This document shows, piece by piece, positions 34,678-43,581 of a stretch of DNA of 64,000 nt (position 1 is its first letter; each line of letters begins with the position of its first letter). The stretch covers positions 310,001-374,000 of the forward strand of contig NZ_BMQJ01000003.1 of assembly GCF_014648055.1 (NCBI RefSeq), written 5' to 3'. The position numbers and the translations under genes are program-made. The DNA comes from Streptosporangium pseudovulgare (GTDB lineage: Bacteria; Actinomycetota; Actinomycetes; Streptosporangiales; Streptosporangiaceae). The notes beneath the pieces were generated by a model, which did not search any database, had not been told where the DNA came from, and saw only the letters and a list, made by a program, of their open reading frames with translations.

Positions 34678-36426
34678 GTGAGCACTTCCGCCGCATCCCA
34701 CCTGTCCCCCTCGTACCCCGACCGCGCAGCCTGGGGCACCGCGCCGAAGCTCCGTGCCTGGCAGCAGGAGGCGTTCGACCTCTACTGCCGCCGCGCGCCG
34801 CGCGACTTCCTCGCGGTCGCCACGCCCGGCGCCGGCAAGACCACCTTCGCGCTGCGCATCGCGAGCGACCTGCTGTCACGGGGGATCGTCCGGGCTGTGA
34901 CGATCGTCACACCCACCGAGCACCTCAAGAGGCAGTGGGCGGACGCCGCGGGCAGGGTCGGCATTCCCATCGACCCCGAGTTCAAGAACAGCCAGGGCAC
35001 GACCTCGCGCGACTACATCGGGGTGGCCGTCACCTACGCCCAGATCTCGATGCACCCCGCGCTGCACCGCGCGCGCACCGAGGCCCGCAAGACCCTCGTC
35101 ATCTTCGACGAGATCCACCACGCGGGCGACGCGAAGTCCTGGGGCGACGGCGTGCGCGAGGCGTTCGAGCCGGCCGCGCGCCGCCTGGCGCTGACCGGCA
35201 CGCCGTTCCGGTCCGACGTCAACCCCATCCCGTTCGTCACCTACGCCGAGGACGGCGAGGGCGTCCGGCGCAGCCTCTCCGACTACTCCTACGGCTACGG
35301 CCCGGCGCTGGCCGACGGCGTGGTCCGTCCGGTGATCTTCCTCGCCTACGCCGGCGAGATGCGCTGGCGGACCCGCGCCGGCGACGAGATCGCCGCGACG
35401 CTCGGCACCCCGCTCACCAAGGACCAGCTCGGCCAGGCGTGGAAGGCCGCGCTCGACCCCAAGGGCGACTGGATCCGGCAGGTGCTCCACGCGGCCGACC
35501 GGCGGCTGACCGAGGTGCGCCGGGGCGTCCCCGACGCGGGCGGCCTGGTCATCGCCACCGACCACGAGACGGCCCGCGCCTACGCCCGGCACATCCGCTC
35601 GATCACCGGCGAGGGCGCCACGGTCGTGCTGTCCGACGACCCCGACGCGTCCAAGAATATCAAGCTGTTCTCCGTCTCGCAGGACCGCTGGCTGGTCGCG
35701 GTCCGGATGGTCTCCGAGGGCGTCGACATCCCCCGCCTGGCGGTCGGGGTGTACGCCACCAGCACCTCGACCCCGCTGTTCTTCGCCCAGGCCGTCGGCC
35801 GTTTCGTCCGGGCGAGGAAGCGCGGGGAGACCGCGTCGGTGTTCCTGCCCTCGGTGCCCACGCTGATGGGCCTGGCCGGGGAGATGGAGGCCGAGCGCGA
35901 CCACGTCCTCGACCGCAAGCCGCCGGAGGAGGGGCTCGACGACTTCCTCCTGGAGGACGCCCAGCGCAAGAAGGACAACCCCGACGTCCTCGGCGACGAG
36001 CTGCCGTTCGAGACCCTGGAGGCGGTCGCCACCTTCGACCGGGTGCTGTTCGACGGCGGCGAGTTCGGCACCGGCGCCGAGCCCGGCTCGCCCGAGGAGG
36101 AGGACTTCCTCGGCCTGCCCGGCCTGCTGGAGCCCGACCAGGTGCGGACCCTGCTGAGCAAGCGCCAGTCCGACCAGCTCAAGGCCAAGCGCAAGGAGCC
36201 CGAGCCCAAGGAGACGGCGCTCGCCCCGCACGAGCGGATCGCCGAGCTGCGGCGCGAGCTCAACGGCCTGGTGGGGGCGTGGAACCACCGCACCGGCCAG
36301 CCGCACGGCGTCATCCACGCCGAGCTGCGCCGGGCCTGCGGCGGCCCGGCCATCGCGCAGGCCACCGCCGAGCAGGTCCAGGAGCGGATCGACCGGATCC
36401 GCCAGTGGGCCACCCAGCGCCGCTGA
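34678..36426 (+). CDS. Superfamily 2 DEAD/DEAH-box helicase
   Basis: This 582-residue ATPase has Walker A ATPGAGKTT (residues 48-56), DEIH box (FDEIHHAG, 144-147), motif III ALTGTPF, and motifs V/VI in VAVRMVSEGVDIPRL and FFAQAVGRFVRAR. The N-terminal LRAWQQEAFDLYC matches a Q-like motif of XPB/RadD-type helicases. The acidic C-terminal extension (FLGLPGLLEPDQVRTLLSKR onward) is typical of the actinobacterial family. Role probably in DNA repair or RNA/DNA remodelling; not established by sequence alone. Confidence 0.9.
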   Translation: MSTSAASHLSPSYPDRAAWGTAPKLRAWQQEAFDLYCRRAPRDFLAVATPGAGKTTFALRIASDLLSRGIVRAVTIVTPTEHLKRQWADAAGRVGIPIDPEFKNSQGTTSRDYIGVAVTYAQISMHPALHRARTEARKTLVIFDEIHHAGDAKSWGDGVREAFEPAARRLALTGTPFRSDVNPIPFVTYAEDGEGVRRSLSDYSYGYGPALADGVVRPVIFLAYAGEMRWRTRAGDEIAATLGTPLTKDQLGQAWKAALDPKGDWIRQVLHAADRRLTEVRRGVPDAGGLVIATDHETARAYARHIRSITGEGATVVLSDDPDASKNIKLFSVSQDRWLVAVRMVSEGVDIPRLAVGVYATSTSTPLFFAQAVGRFVRARKRGETASVFLPSVPTLMGLAGEMEAERDHVLDRKPPEEGLDDFLLEDAQRKKDNPDVLGDELPFETLEAVATFDRVLFDGGEFGTGAEPGSPEEEDFLGLPGLLEPDQVRTLLSKRQSDQLKAKRKEPEPKETALAPHERIAELRRELNGLVGAWNHRTGQPHGVIHAELRRACGGPAIAQATAEQVQERIDRIRQWATQRR

Positions 36427-36459
36427 CCCGCTGACCCGCCGACCCGGTGCTCGTCCCCG

Positions 36460-36563
36460 CCGTTCCCGGTGCGGGCTCGTCCTGACCTCGGACCGGCCGT
36501 TCCCGGTGCGGGCTCGTCCTGACCTCGGACCGGCCGTTCCCGGCTCGGGTCCGCCCGGCCTCG
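36460..36563 (+). repeat. 37-bp tandem repeat after the helicase gene
   Basis: Units begin CCGTTCCCGGTGCGGGCTCG at 36460 and 36497; a third, diverged unit begins at 36534. Confidence 0.85.
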
Positions 36564-36567
36564 GCGG

Positions 36568-37215
36568 TCAGGCCCGGTCGAGGGTGATGAGGAGGCCGCT
36601 GCGGCCGTCCACCGTCCGGAGCCTGCCCCGGACCGGCGGCGGCGTCAGGCGCGTCCGTACGGAGGCGACGCCGTCCGACACGGTCACCGGGACGGTCCGG
36701 GCGCGGGCCGGGCGGTGCTCCATGGTGCCCTCGGCACCCTCGTCGCCCTCGTGCAGCCAGATCCGCACCTCGCGGCCCTCCCGGCGCAGCAGCACGGTGG
36801 CGGTGCGGCACTCGTCCGGCGAGGCCGGCCAGAACAGCCGCAGCGCACGCGGCTCACCCGCGCGGCGGACCAGCGCCGCGCGCTCCGGCACGACGGGCCG
36901 GGCGGCACAGGGCACGGCGGACGGCGTCGGACCGGTCGCCCCCGGGTGGGTCGCCGCGTGCCCGGCGGTCCACGCCCGGTGCCTGACGACCGCCGGGGAC
37001 GGCTCCGCCGGTGCGATCGCGTGCCCGGCCGCGGCCGCGGCCACGGTGTCCCGGGGCCCGATCGTCCTGGGGCCGCCGCCGCTGACCCAGACGGTGGCCG
37101 CCTCCAGCCCGGCCAGCGCGAGCACCGCCCCGGCCCGGGCCGAGCCCCGGCCGCGCACCAGCAGCCACAGGGACAGGGGGGCCAGGACCAGCCAGGAGAC
37201 ACCGAGCAGCAGCAT
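36568..37215 (-). CDS. Membrane protein of unknown function
   Basis: This 215-residue protein has two N-terminal hydrophobic helices (LLLGVSWLVLAPLSLWLLV and GAVLALAGLEAATVW) separated by a short basic loop. A soluble region follows with RALRLFWPASPDECRTATVL and VRIWLHEGDEGAEGTMEHRP. I recognise no family. It faces the helicase convergently across tandem repeats. ATG 37215 is the only strong start. Confidence 0.6.
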   Translation of the reverse strand: MLLLGVSWLVLAPLSLWLLVRGRGSARAGAVLALAGLEAATVWVSGGGPRTIGPRDTVAAAAAGHAIAPAEPSPAVVRHRAWTAGHAATHPGATGPTPSAVPCAARPVVPERAALVRRAGEPRALRLFWPASPDECRTATVLLRREGREVRIWLHEGDEGAEGTMEHRPARARTVPVTVSDGVASVRTRLTPPPVRGRLRTVDGRSGLLITLDRA

Positions 37216-37384
37216 GGGCGGACACCACCGTGAGATCGAAGAGCGCTTCCGCTCTCCGTGATACTCCTGCCGCGGCCGGCGGTGTCCGCCTTGGACGTTC
37301 CGTGACCGTCCTTTGCGAACGGATCACCGGCCTGGCCGGCCTCTGGCCGCCGAGGCCGTCATCCTCGGGGAGCGGTCCCGCCGC

Positions 37385-37957
37385 TCAGGCGCGGACCACC
37401 GGCTCGCCGCTGAGCACGACCCCCGCGGCGCGCAGCCGGGCCAGCGCCGCGTCGGTGGTCGGCCGGGCCACCCCCGCGGTCAGGTCGAGCAGCACCCGTA
37501 CGGCCAGGCCGCCCGCCGCCGCGTCCAGCGCCGTGGCGCGCACGCAGTGGTCGGTGGCGATGCCGACCACGTCCACCGAGTCCACGCCGCGGTCGGCGAG
37601 CCAGCGGCCCAGGGGGGTGCCGTCGGGCGCGGCGCCCTCGAAGCCGCTGTAGGCGGCGGCGTGGGCGCCCTTGCTGAACACCTCCTCGGCCAGGGAGTCG
37701 TCGAGCGCCGGGTGGAACTCCGCCCCCGGCGTCCCGGCCACGCAGTGCGCGGGCCAGGAGTCGACGTAGTCGGGTTCGGCGGCGAAGTGGGGGCCGGGGT
37801 CCACGTGGAAGTCGCGGGTGGCGACCACGTGGTCGTAGCGGTGGGCGGCGGCGTGCCGCGAGATGGCGGCGGCCACCTCCGCCCCGCCGCTCACCGCCAG
37901 GCTGCCGCCCTCACAGAAGTCGTTCTGGACATCGACGATGATCAGTGCATTCGTCAC
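37385..37957 (-). CDS. pncA: Nicotinamidase
   Basis: This 190-residue hydrolase converts nicotinamide to nicotinate for NAD salvage. With GTG 37957 as start, the residues fall almost exactly on M. tuberculosis PncA numbering: Asp9, Lys96 and Cys138 for catalysis; Asp49, His51, His57 and His71 for metal. It starts 4 nt after the pncB stop, so the two are one operon: PncA makes nicotinate and PncB uses it. A TTG at 37969 is an alternative start. Confidence 0.95.
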   Translation of the reverse strand: MTNALIIVDVQNDFCEGGSLAVSGGAEVAAAISRHAAAHRYDHVVATRDFHVDPGPHFAAEPDYVDSWPAHCVAGTPGAEFHPALDDSLAEEVFSKGAHAAAYSGFEGAAPDGTPLGRWLADRGVDSVDVVGIATDHCVRATALDAAAGGLAVRVLLDLTAGVARPTTDAALARLRAAGVVLSGEPVVRA

Positions 37958-37961
37958 GAAG

Positions 37962-39251
37962 CTAGTCAAACACGGTCGGAAGCGCGGCGTCGCCCCGGGA
38001 GAGATGATGGGCGGCCGCGGGCAGCTCGGCCAGGACCTCGCGGTGCCAGGCGCGCGACGCCTCCAGGCTCTCCCGGCCGACGACCTCCCCGCCGCGCACC
38101 AGCGGGACCTGGAGCGGGCGGGCGCCGGAGGGCTCCCGCCCGGAGGTGACGACCAGTTCGGCGTCCGCCGTACCGGACTCGTCGAGCCGCCGGAAGGCGC
38201 ACTTGCGGCCCCCGCGGCTGGGCTTGCCCACCGACCGCTTCGCCACCGGCGCGAGGACCCCGGAGGCGTCCTCGCGGGCGACGAGCTTGTACACCATCGC
38301 GGCCGTCGGCACCCCCGAGCCGGTGACCAGGGAGGTCCCGACGCCGTAGCCGTCCACCGGGGCCGAGGCCAGCGCCGCGATGGCGTACTCGTCGAGGTCG
38401 CTGGTGACGATGATCCGGGTCTTGTGCGCGCCCAGCGCGTCGAGCTGCTCGCGCACCTCCGTCGCGATCTCGCACAGGTCGCCGGAGTCGAGCCGCACCG
38501 CGCCCAGCTCGGGACCGGCCAGCTCCACGCCGGTCCGCACCGCCTCGGCGACGTCGTAGGTGTCCACCAGCAGCGTGGTGCCCGCGCCGAGCGAGGCGAT
38601 CTGCGCCTGGAAGGCGCCCCGCTCGGAGTCGTGGAGCAGCGTGAACGCGTGGGCCGCGGTCCCGGCGGTCGGCACGCCGTACAGGTGGCCGGCCATCAGG
38701 TTGGAGGTGGAGGAGAAGCCACTGAGGTAGGCGGCGCGCGCGGCGGCGACCGCGGACATCTCGTGGGTACGGCGCGAGCCCATCTCGATGATGGGCCGCC
38801 CGGCCGCGGCGCGGACCATCCGGGCGGCGGCGGTGGCGATCGCGCTGTCGTGGTTGAGGATCGACAGGATCACCGTCTCCAGCAGCACGGCCTCGGCGAA
38901 CGTGCCCTCGACGGTCACGATGGGGGAGCCGGGGAAGTAGCACTCGCCCTCGCGGTAGCCGTACAGGTCGCCCGAGAAGCGGTAGCCGGCCAGGAAGTCG
39001 AGGGTCGGCTCGTCCACCACCTGGTTGTCACGGAGGAACGCGAGCTCCTCGTCGCCGAACCGGAAGTCCTCCACCGCGTCGAGCACCCGGCCGATCCCGG
39101 CGACCACGCCGTACCGCCGTCCGCCGGGCAGCTGCCGGGCGAAGACCTCGAACACCGCGCGGCGGGACGCCGCCCCGCTGCGCAGCGCCGCCTGCAACAT
39201 CGTCAGCTCGTAGTGGTCGGTCAGCAACGCACTGCTCGTGGAAGTACTCAC
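37962..39251 (-). CDS. pncB: Nicotinate phosphoribosyltransferase
   Basis: This 429-residue enzyme makes nicotinate mononucleotide from nicotinate and PRPP. Recognisable blocks are [30 protein letters not shown] (with the catalytic His region nearby), [21 protein letters not shown] and [14 protein letters not shown] 39251 is the start. It diverges from clpS with a 39-bp gap. The pncB-clpS pairing is conserved in mycobacteria (Rv1330c-Rv1331). Confidence 0.95.
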   Translation of the reverse strand: MSTSTSSALLTDHYELTMLQAALRSGAASRRAVFEVFARQLPGGRRYGVVAGIGRVLDAVEDFRFGDEELAFLRDNQVVDEPTLDFLAGYRFSGDLYGYREGECYFPGSPIVTVEGTFAEAVLLETVILSILNHDSAIATAAARMVRAAAGRPIIEMGSRRTHEMSAVAAARAAYLSGFSSTSNLMAGHLYGVPTAGTAAHAFTLLHDSERGAFQAQIASLGAGTTLLVDTYDVAEAVRTGVELAGPELGAVRLDSGDLCEIATEVREQLDALGAHKTRIIVTSDLDEYAIAALASAPVDGYGVGTSLVTGSGVPTAAMVYKLVAREDASGVLAPVAKRSVGKPSRGGRKCAFRRLDESGTADAELVVTSGREPSGARPLQVPLVRGGEVVGRESLEASRAWHREVLAELPAAAHHLSRGDAALPTVFD

Positions 39252-39290
39252 GATTCGAAGACTATGGGGGCGGTAGGGCAGACTGTTCCT

Positions 39291-39578
39291 GTGGGTGGCA
39301 TCGCTCCGATGGAGGTCGAGCGTCCGGAGTCGGACGTCCGGCCCGACCTGCCATGGGTCACCATCGTCTGGAACGACCCGGTCAACCTCATGTCCTACGT
39401 CACGTACGTCTTCCAGACCGTCTTCGGCTACTCACGGGAGAAGTCCGAGAAGCTCATGCTCGACGTGCATCAGAAGGGCAGGGCCGTGGTCTCCAGCGGC
39501 ACCCGCGAGGAGATGGAGCGCGACGCGCAGATCATGCACTCCTACGGCCTGTGGGCCACGGTGCAGCACGACTCGTGA
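39291..39578 (+). CDS. clpS: ATP-dependent Clp protease adaptor
   Basis: This 95-residue adaptor binds N-degron substrates and delivers them to ClpC/ClpA. The core is [20 protein letters not shown], then [20 protein letters not shown] and [21 protein letters not shown]. The N-terminal extension contains the acidic [17 protein letters not shown] 39291 is preferred on comparison with streptomycete ClpS; ATG 39309 is possible. Confidence 0.94.
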   Translation: MGGIAPMEVERPESDVRPDLPWVTIVWNDPVNLMSYVTYVFQTVFGYSREKSEKLMLDVHQKGRAVVSSGTREEMERDAQIMHSYGLWATVQHDS

Positions 39579-39720
39579 GCCGCGCCGCGTGGGGGTCCTC
39601 TGGGGCCGGGGTTCCGGAGCCGGATTCTCCCGGTGACCCGTCGCGGGGCCGTCCGACGGCGGACGCCGGCGGGAGGCGGCGGACGAGTGAGGGCAGGCGA
39701 GTGAAGGTGGTGGGCGGCCG

Positions 39721-40251
39721 GTGAGTTCGGGGTTCAAACGGGGACACGAGGGCGGGGTGATCGCCGTCTTCGAGGACACCGAGGTCTCGATCCTGCGCTC
39801 GCTCGCGGCCCAGATCCTCGACCTGATCGAGCCGGCGCAGACCGGCGACGACCCCCTGGAGCGCGCCCTCGGCATCGGGCCCTCCGGCCCGTCCGAGCCG
39901 CCCGGCGACCCGGTGCTGGCCCGGCTGTTCCCCTCGGCGTACGAGGACGACGGGGAGGCCGCCGAGTTCCGCCGCTACACCGAGGCGACCCTGCGCGACG
40001 GCAAGCGGGCCGACGCGCGGGCCATGCTCGACAGCGCCGCGCCGGGCCGGGTCGAGCTCACCCGCGAGCAGGCCCACTCGTGGCTGCGCGCCCTCAACGA
40101 CGTACGGCTGGCACTCGGCACCCGTCTGGAGGTGACCGAGGACGTCCACGAGGAGTTCGCCGGGCTCACCGAGGACGACCCCCGATATCCGGCGTACGTC
40201 ACGTACGACTGGCTGACGTACCTGCAGGACACCCTGGTCCGCGCCCTCTGA
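39721..40251 (+). CDS. DUF2017 family protein
   Basis: This 176-residue protein carries the DUF2017 pattern: VEVSILRSLAAQIL-like start, LARLFPSAYEDDGEAAEFRR, DVRLALGTRLEV and YVTYDWLTYLQDTLV. It is an actinobacterial family that regularly follows clpS (Rv1332). A role with ClpS is only inferred from that constant neighbourhood. GTG 39721 is the start. Confidence 0.9.
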   Translation: MSSGFKRGHEGGVIAVFEDTEVSILRSLAAQILDLIEPAQTGDDPLERALGIGPSGPSEPPGDPVLARLFPSAYEDDGEAAEFRRYTEATLRDGKRADARAMLDSAAPGRVELTREQAHSWLRALNDVRLALGTRLEVTEDVHEEFAGLTEDDPRYPAYVTYDWLTYLQDTLVRAL

Positions 40252-40386
40252 CGCGCCGCGGGTCCTCCTTTCGAACCTGGGGCCCGTCCCGGTGCTCGCC
40301 GTCTCGGCCCACCCGACACTCGAACAGGTCCGGGCGTCCCGGGCTTCCTCCCCAGGTCACGACGCGGCTCTTCCCGGGCGCTCTGG

Positions 40387-40392
40387 TACCTT
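40387..40392 (+). promoter_or_regulatory. -10 box of a leaderless mec promoter
   Basis: TACCTT lies 6 nt before ATG 40399; no Shine-Dalgarno sequence. Confidence 0.55.
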
Positions 40393-40398
40393 CCAGGC

Positions 40399-40815
40399 AT
40401 GCTCACGATCTCGCGGGAACTGGTTGACAAGATCATCTCCCACGCCCGGGCCGACCACCCGGACGAGGCGTGCGGGGTGGTCGCCGGTCCGGCCGGTTCC
40501 GACGCCCCCGAGCGGTTCGTCCCGATGGAGAACGCCGAGCGGTCGCCCACCTTCTACCGCTTCGACTCGATGGAGCAGCTCCGCGTCTGGCGGGAGATGG
40601 ACGACCGCGACGAGGAGCCGGTGATCATCTATCACTCCCACACCTCGACCGAGGCGTACCCCTCGCGCACCGACATCAGCTACGCCTCCGAGCCCGGCGC
40701 CCACTACGTGCTGGTCTCCACCCGCGAGGAACTGGGGGAGGACGTGGAGTTCCGCTCCTACCGGATCATCGAGGGCGTGGTGGAGGAGGAAGAGGTGAAG
40801 ATCGTCCCGGCGTGA
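40399..40815 (+). CDS. mec: Mec+ JAMM metallopeptidase of the CysO cysteine pathway
   Basis: This 138-residue zinc peptidase releases cysteine from the CysO-cysteine adduct. The JAMM site is complete: Glu23 (DEACGV) and H79-S-H81-x10-D92 (HSHTSTEAYPSRTD). It heads mec-cysO-cysM, as in M. tuberculosis (Rv1334-1336). Because the CysO here ends in Gly-Gly-Ala-Arg, the same enzyme may also trim CysO to a Gly-Gly end (see findings). Confidence 0.93.
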   Translation: MLTISRELVDKIISHARADHPDEACGVVAGPAGSDAPERFVPMENAERSPTFYRFDSMEQLRVWREMDDRDEEPVIIYHSHTSTEAYPSRTDISYASEPGAHYVLVSTREELGEDVEFRSYRIIEGVVEEEEVKIVPA

Positions 40816-40854
40816 CCGCGCCGCACCGGCATAGGGCGTAATCATCCTTTTCGG

Positions 40855-40898
40855 TAAACTGACCACGCCGACCATCGACCCGAGCCAGGAGGACCGAC
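40855..40898 (+). promoter_or_regulatory. Probable promoter and ribosome-binding site of the cysteine leader
   Basis: TAAACT (40855-40860) resembles a -10 box; AGGAGG lies 6-7 nt before ATG 40899. I do not see a convincing -35 box. Confidence 0.45.
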
Positions 40899-41003
40899 AT
40901 GCTGTCACGTCCCTGCGCGCGGGCCCGGCACGCGGGCCTGGCGCCCGTGCAGACCTACCTCTTCGCGCACACTCCCACCGTCGTCGTCTACGACTGTCGT
41001 TGA
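40899..41003 (+). CDS. Putative cysteine-sensing leader peptide (34 aa)
   Basis: A 34-codon frame with a strong AGGAGG ribosome-binding site starts MLSRPCARARHAGL and ends HTPTVVVYDCR-stop. It lies between mec and cysO. Short actinobacterial leaders with Cys codons at the very end are known upstream of sulfur genes, where ribosome stalling at Cys codons controls downstream expression; this one has UGU as its second-last codon and another Cys at position 6. Two overlapping hairpins start at its stop codon. I infer a regulatory, not structural, role. Confidence 0.65.
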   Translation: MLSRPCARARHAGLAPVQTYLFAHTPTVVVYDCR

Positions 41004-41022
41004 GCCGCGGCTCCTCGGAGCC
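41002..41022 (+). promoter_or_regulatory. Alternative hairpins at the leader stop codon
   Basis: GAGCCGCGGCTC (41002-41013, perfect palindrome) and GGCTCC-TC-GGAGCC (41009-41022) share bases 41009-41013 and cannot form together. A ribosome stalled at the Cys codon (40995-40997) would cover the first and leave the second free. No T tract follows. Confidence 0.5.
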
Positions 41023-41116
41023 CTCCCCGAAACCCTTCCCGGAATCCCCCCGTGCCCGCCGGTGTTCTGATCCGGAGGGCGGCACTCTCATGACGACACA
41101 AGGAGATTGACCCGCG

Positions 41117-41395
41117 ATGGCCATCGAGGTTCGCATTCCGACCATCCTGCGCACCTACACCGACGGCGCCAAGGCCGTCGACGCCAAAGGCGCGACGCTT
41201 GAGGAGCTGATCGGCGACCTGGAGACCCGGCACCCCGGGCTGCGGGACCGCCTGGTCGACAAGGGCGCGCTGCGCCGCTTCGTGAACGTCTACCTCAACG
41301 ACGAGGACGTCCGCTTCCTGGGCGGCCTGGAGACCCCGGTCTCCGACGGCGACACCGTCACCGTGCTGCCCGCCGTGGCCGGCGGCGCCCGCTAG
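41117..41395 (+). CDS. cysO: Sulfur carrier protein CysO (MoaD/ThiS family)
   Basis: This 92-residue ubiquitin-fold protein carries sulfide as a C-terminal thiocarboxylate for cysteine synthesis. EVRIPTILRTYTDGAKAV, FVNVYLNDEDVRFLGGLETP and TVTVLPAVAGGAR match mycobacterial CysO. Here the chain ends Gly-Gly-Ala-Arg instead of Gly-Gly, so two residues must be removed before activation. AAGGAG lies about 11 nt before ATG 41117. A six-codon frame (41090-41110) ends just before it. Confidence 0.93.
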   Translation: MAIEVRIPTILRTYTDGAKAVDAKGATLEELIGDLETRHPGLRDRLVDKGALRRFVNVYLNDEDVRFLGGLETPVSDGDTVTVLPAVAGGAR

Positions 41396-41473
41396 GCCCT
41401 GCCTCGTGGGTCCTCGCCGCAGCGGGGATCCACACGGCCCTCCGCCGTCACCGGCCCTCCGGCGGGCCGGTGA

Positions 41474-42501
<1,028 letters not shown>

Positions 42502-42502
<1 letters not shown>

Positions 42503-42540
42503 CGCACTTTCTGTTTCCGTACGGCAACGGAAAGTGTGCG
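42502..42540 (+). terminator. Stem-loop after cysM
   Basis: TTTCCGT-ACGGCA-ACGGAAA forms the core, extended by CGCAC/GTGCG outside. No T tract follows. Confidence 0.6.
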
Positions 42541-42600
42541 TGAGTTGGCTGGAGCGGGGTACCATCGGGGTGCCGCCCCCTGCTAGGGGGAGAGGAAGTG

Positions 42601-42642
42601 AGCCCGGGTTTACTGCCGGAACTGACAGGACCCCGGGCTTCG
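42601..42642 (-). other. Inverted repeat behind the DUF3800 gene
   Basis: AGCCCGGG and CCCGGGCT form 8-bp arms around a 20-odd-nt loop, next to the DUF3800 stop; possible terminator on the minus strand. CCCCCT-GCT-AGGGGG lies just beside it (42577-42591). Confidence 0.4.
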
Positions 42643-42654
42643 CGCTTTCTTGGA

Positions 42655-43224
42655 TCAATCGCAGCGGAGCCGATCGATGACCAGATCAGCTCCAAGAGCC
42701 GCCATCAGATCCACCTCACCTGCGGCCGCCGACGCGATGACGCCTGCGAGGATGTCGGGAAGCCAGAGCAGTTCCTCGCTCAGAGGGTCACACCACTCGA
42801 CGCGCATCTCATCAGGCAGCACGTTCCGCGCACGCAGAGCGTTCACCATGTCGAGATCCTCCCTGTCATTCGTGGGACCACGCCTTTCCATGACCACGTG
42901 GTGCAGACGTAGCTGAGACAGTCGCCAGTAGAGGCGATCCATGCACTTGCGTCGTGCACGCTTCTGCTTCGATGACGGCATGTCCGTTCCCACGACCGCG
43001 ACCACTTCGAGCGGTGGTTCGGCGAGTGCATGAACGATCTCAAGCCGGTGTTTCGGCTTTTCGTCCCGCCAGTGCAGACGGGGTTGCTTGGAAAGGAGTA
43101 ACGCGCGGAGAGCCGTCCGATACATGTCGGCTCGATGACTGGGAACGATCGCGGATGCCAGCACATAGAGGCCCGCACCAACGCGCATGGACTCGTCCAC
43201 GTACGCGCATGACTCACTGTTCAC
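42655..43224 (-). CDS. DUF3800-like protein
   Basis: This 189-residue protein has the DUF3800 pattern: an N-terminal Asp motif (YVDES), a central HWRDEKPKHRLEIVHALAEP, and the C-terminal acidic WLPDILAGVIASAAAGEVD. The family has an RNase H-like layout and often lies in mobile or defence-linked DNA, but its activity is unproved. GTG 43224 has a TACGGT box 8 nt upstream and no Shine-Dalgarno. It lies between intact cysM and a cysM 3' remnant, so it was probably brought in by the same event. Confidence 0.75.
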   Translation of the reverse strand: MNSESCAYVDESMRVGAGLYVLASAIVPSHRADMYRTALRALLLSKQPRLHWRDEKPKHRLEIVHALAEPPLEVVAVVGTDMPSSKQKRARRKCMDRLYWRLSQLRLHHVVMERRGPTNDREDLDMVNALRARNVLPDEMRVEWCDPLSEELLWLPDILAGVIASAAAGEVDLMAALGADLVIDRLRCD

Positions 43225-43368
43225 GATCCGTCACCGTAAGGGATCGGTGTGCTCTCCGCCCCTGGTTCGCCGATAGTGGGCAAAGTGTTCGGAGGAGATG
43301 GGCGGCATGTCGATTGACCTGTTCAAATGCGCTACTGAGGTGGAAGATCACTGCGGTCTTATCCCTGG

Positions 43369-43442
43369 AAGGCCGTCAAGGCGGGGAACGGGCCGACACC
43401 GTGTTCGTGGTCGGTCGCCCCGCCCTCGCTGAACGCCTGTAA
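43369..43442 (+). pseudogene. Displaced remnant of the cysM 3' end
   Basis: About 44 nt here match cysM 42365-42410 with a few mismatches and one gap (AAGGCCGTCAAGGCGGGG, then GGGCCGACA, GTGTTCGTGGT). A short GAACGCCTG match to the cysM end follows at 43431. In protein terms ERADTVFVV corresponds to Cys[10 protein letters not shown], and AERL to EERL. About 80 bp in between are lost. It is the opposite border of the DUF3800 insertion. Confidence 0.75.
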
Positions 43443-43491
43443 TCGGGGCCGTCGCCTGCCGTGAACGGTCGGTCGGGAACTGTGGTGGGAC

Positions 43492-43548
43492 ACGAAGACC
43501 TCCGTGCGGTGCGTTCCTGGACGGCTCCACCGCACCGGAGGTCTTCGT
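43492..43548. repeat. Long near-perfect inverted repeat
   Basis: ACGAAGACCTCCG...TGCGGTG and CCGCACCGGAGGTCTTCGT pair over about 20 bp with one bulge around a 16-nt loop. It stands before the gene at 43582, with no gene ending into it on the plus strand except the cysM remnant. It may be a terminator, an RNA element or a small mobile-element remnant. Confidence 0.6.
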
Positions 43549-43581
43549 CATGATCCCTCACCGGTGTGGGAGCCTGGGCGC

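Noticed and set aside
42954-43442. 162-codon plus-strand frame over the DUF3800 start
   Set aside because: Most of it is antisense to DUF3800. Only the last part has meaning, as a remnant of the cysM 3' end, listed separately.
43369-43442. Attachment-site core of a site-specific integrase
   Set aside because: No integrase or recombinase gene lies in either cargo segment and no tRNA target is present, so I do not call att sites despite the 3'-end duplications.
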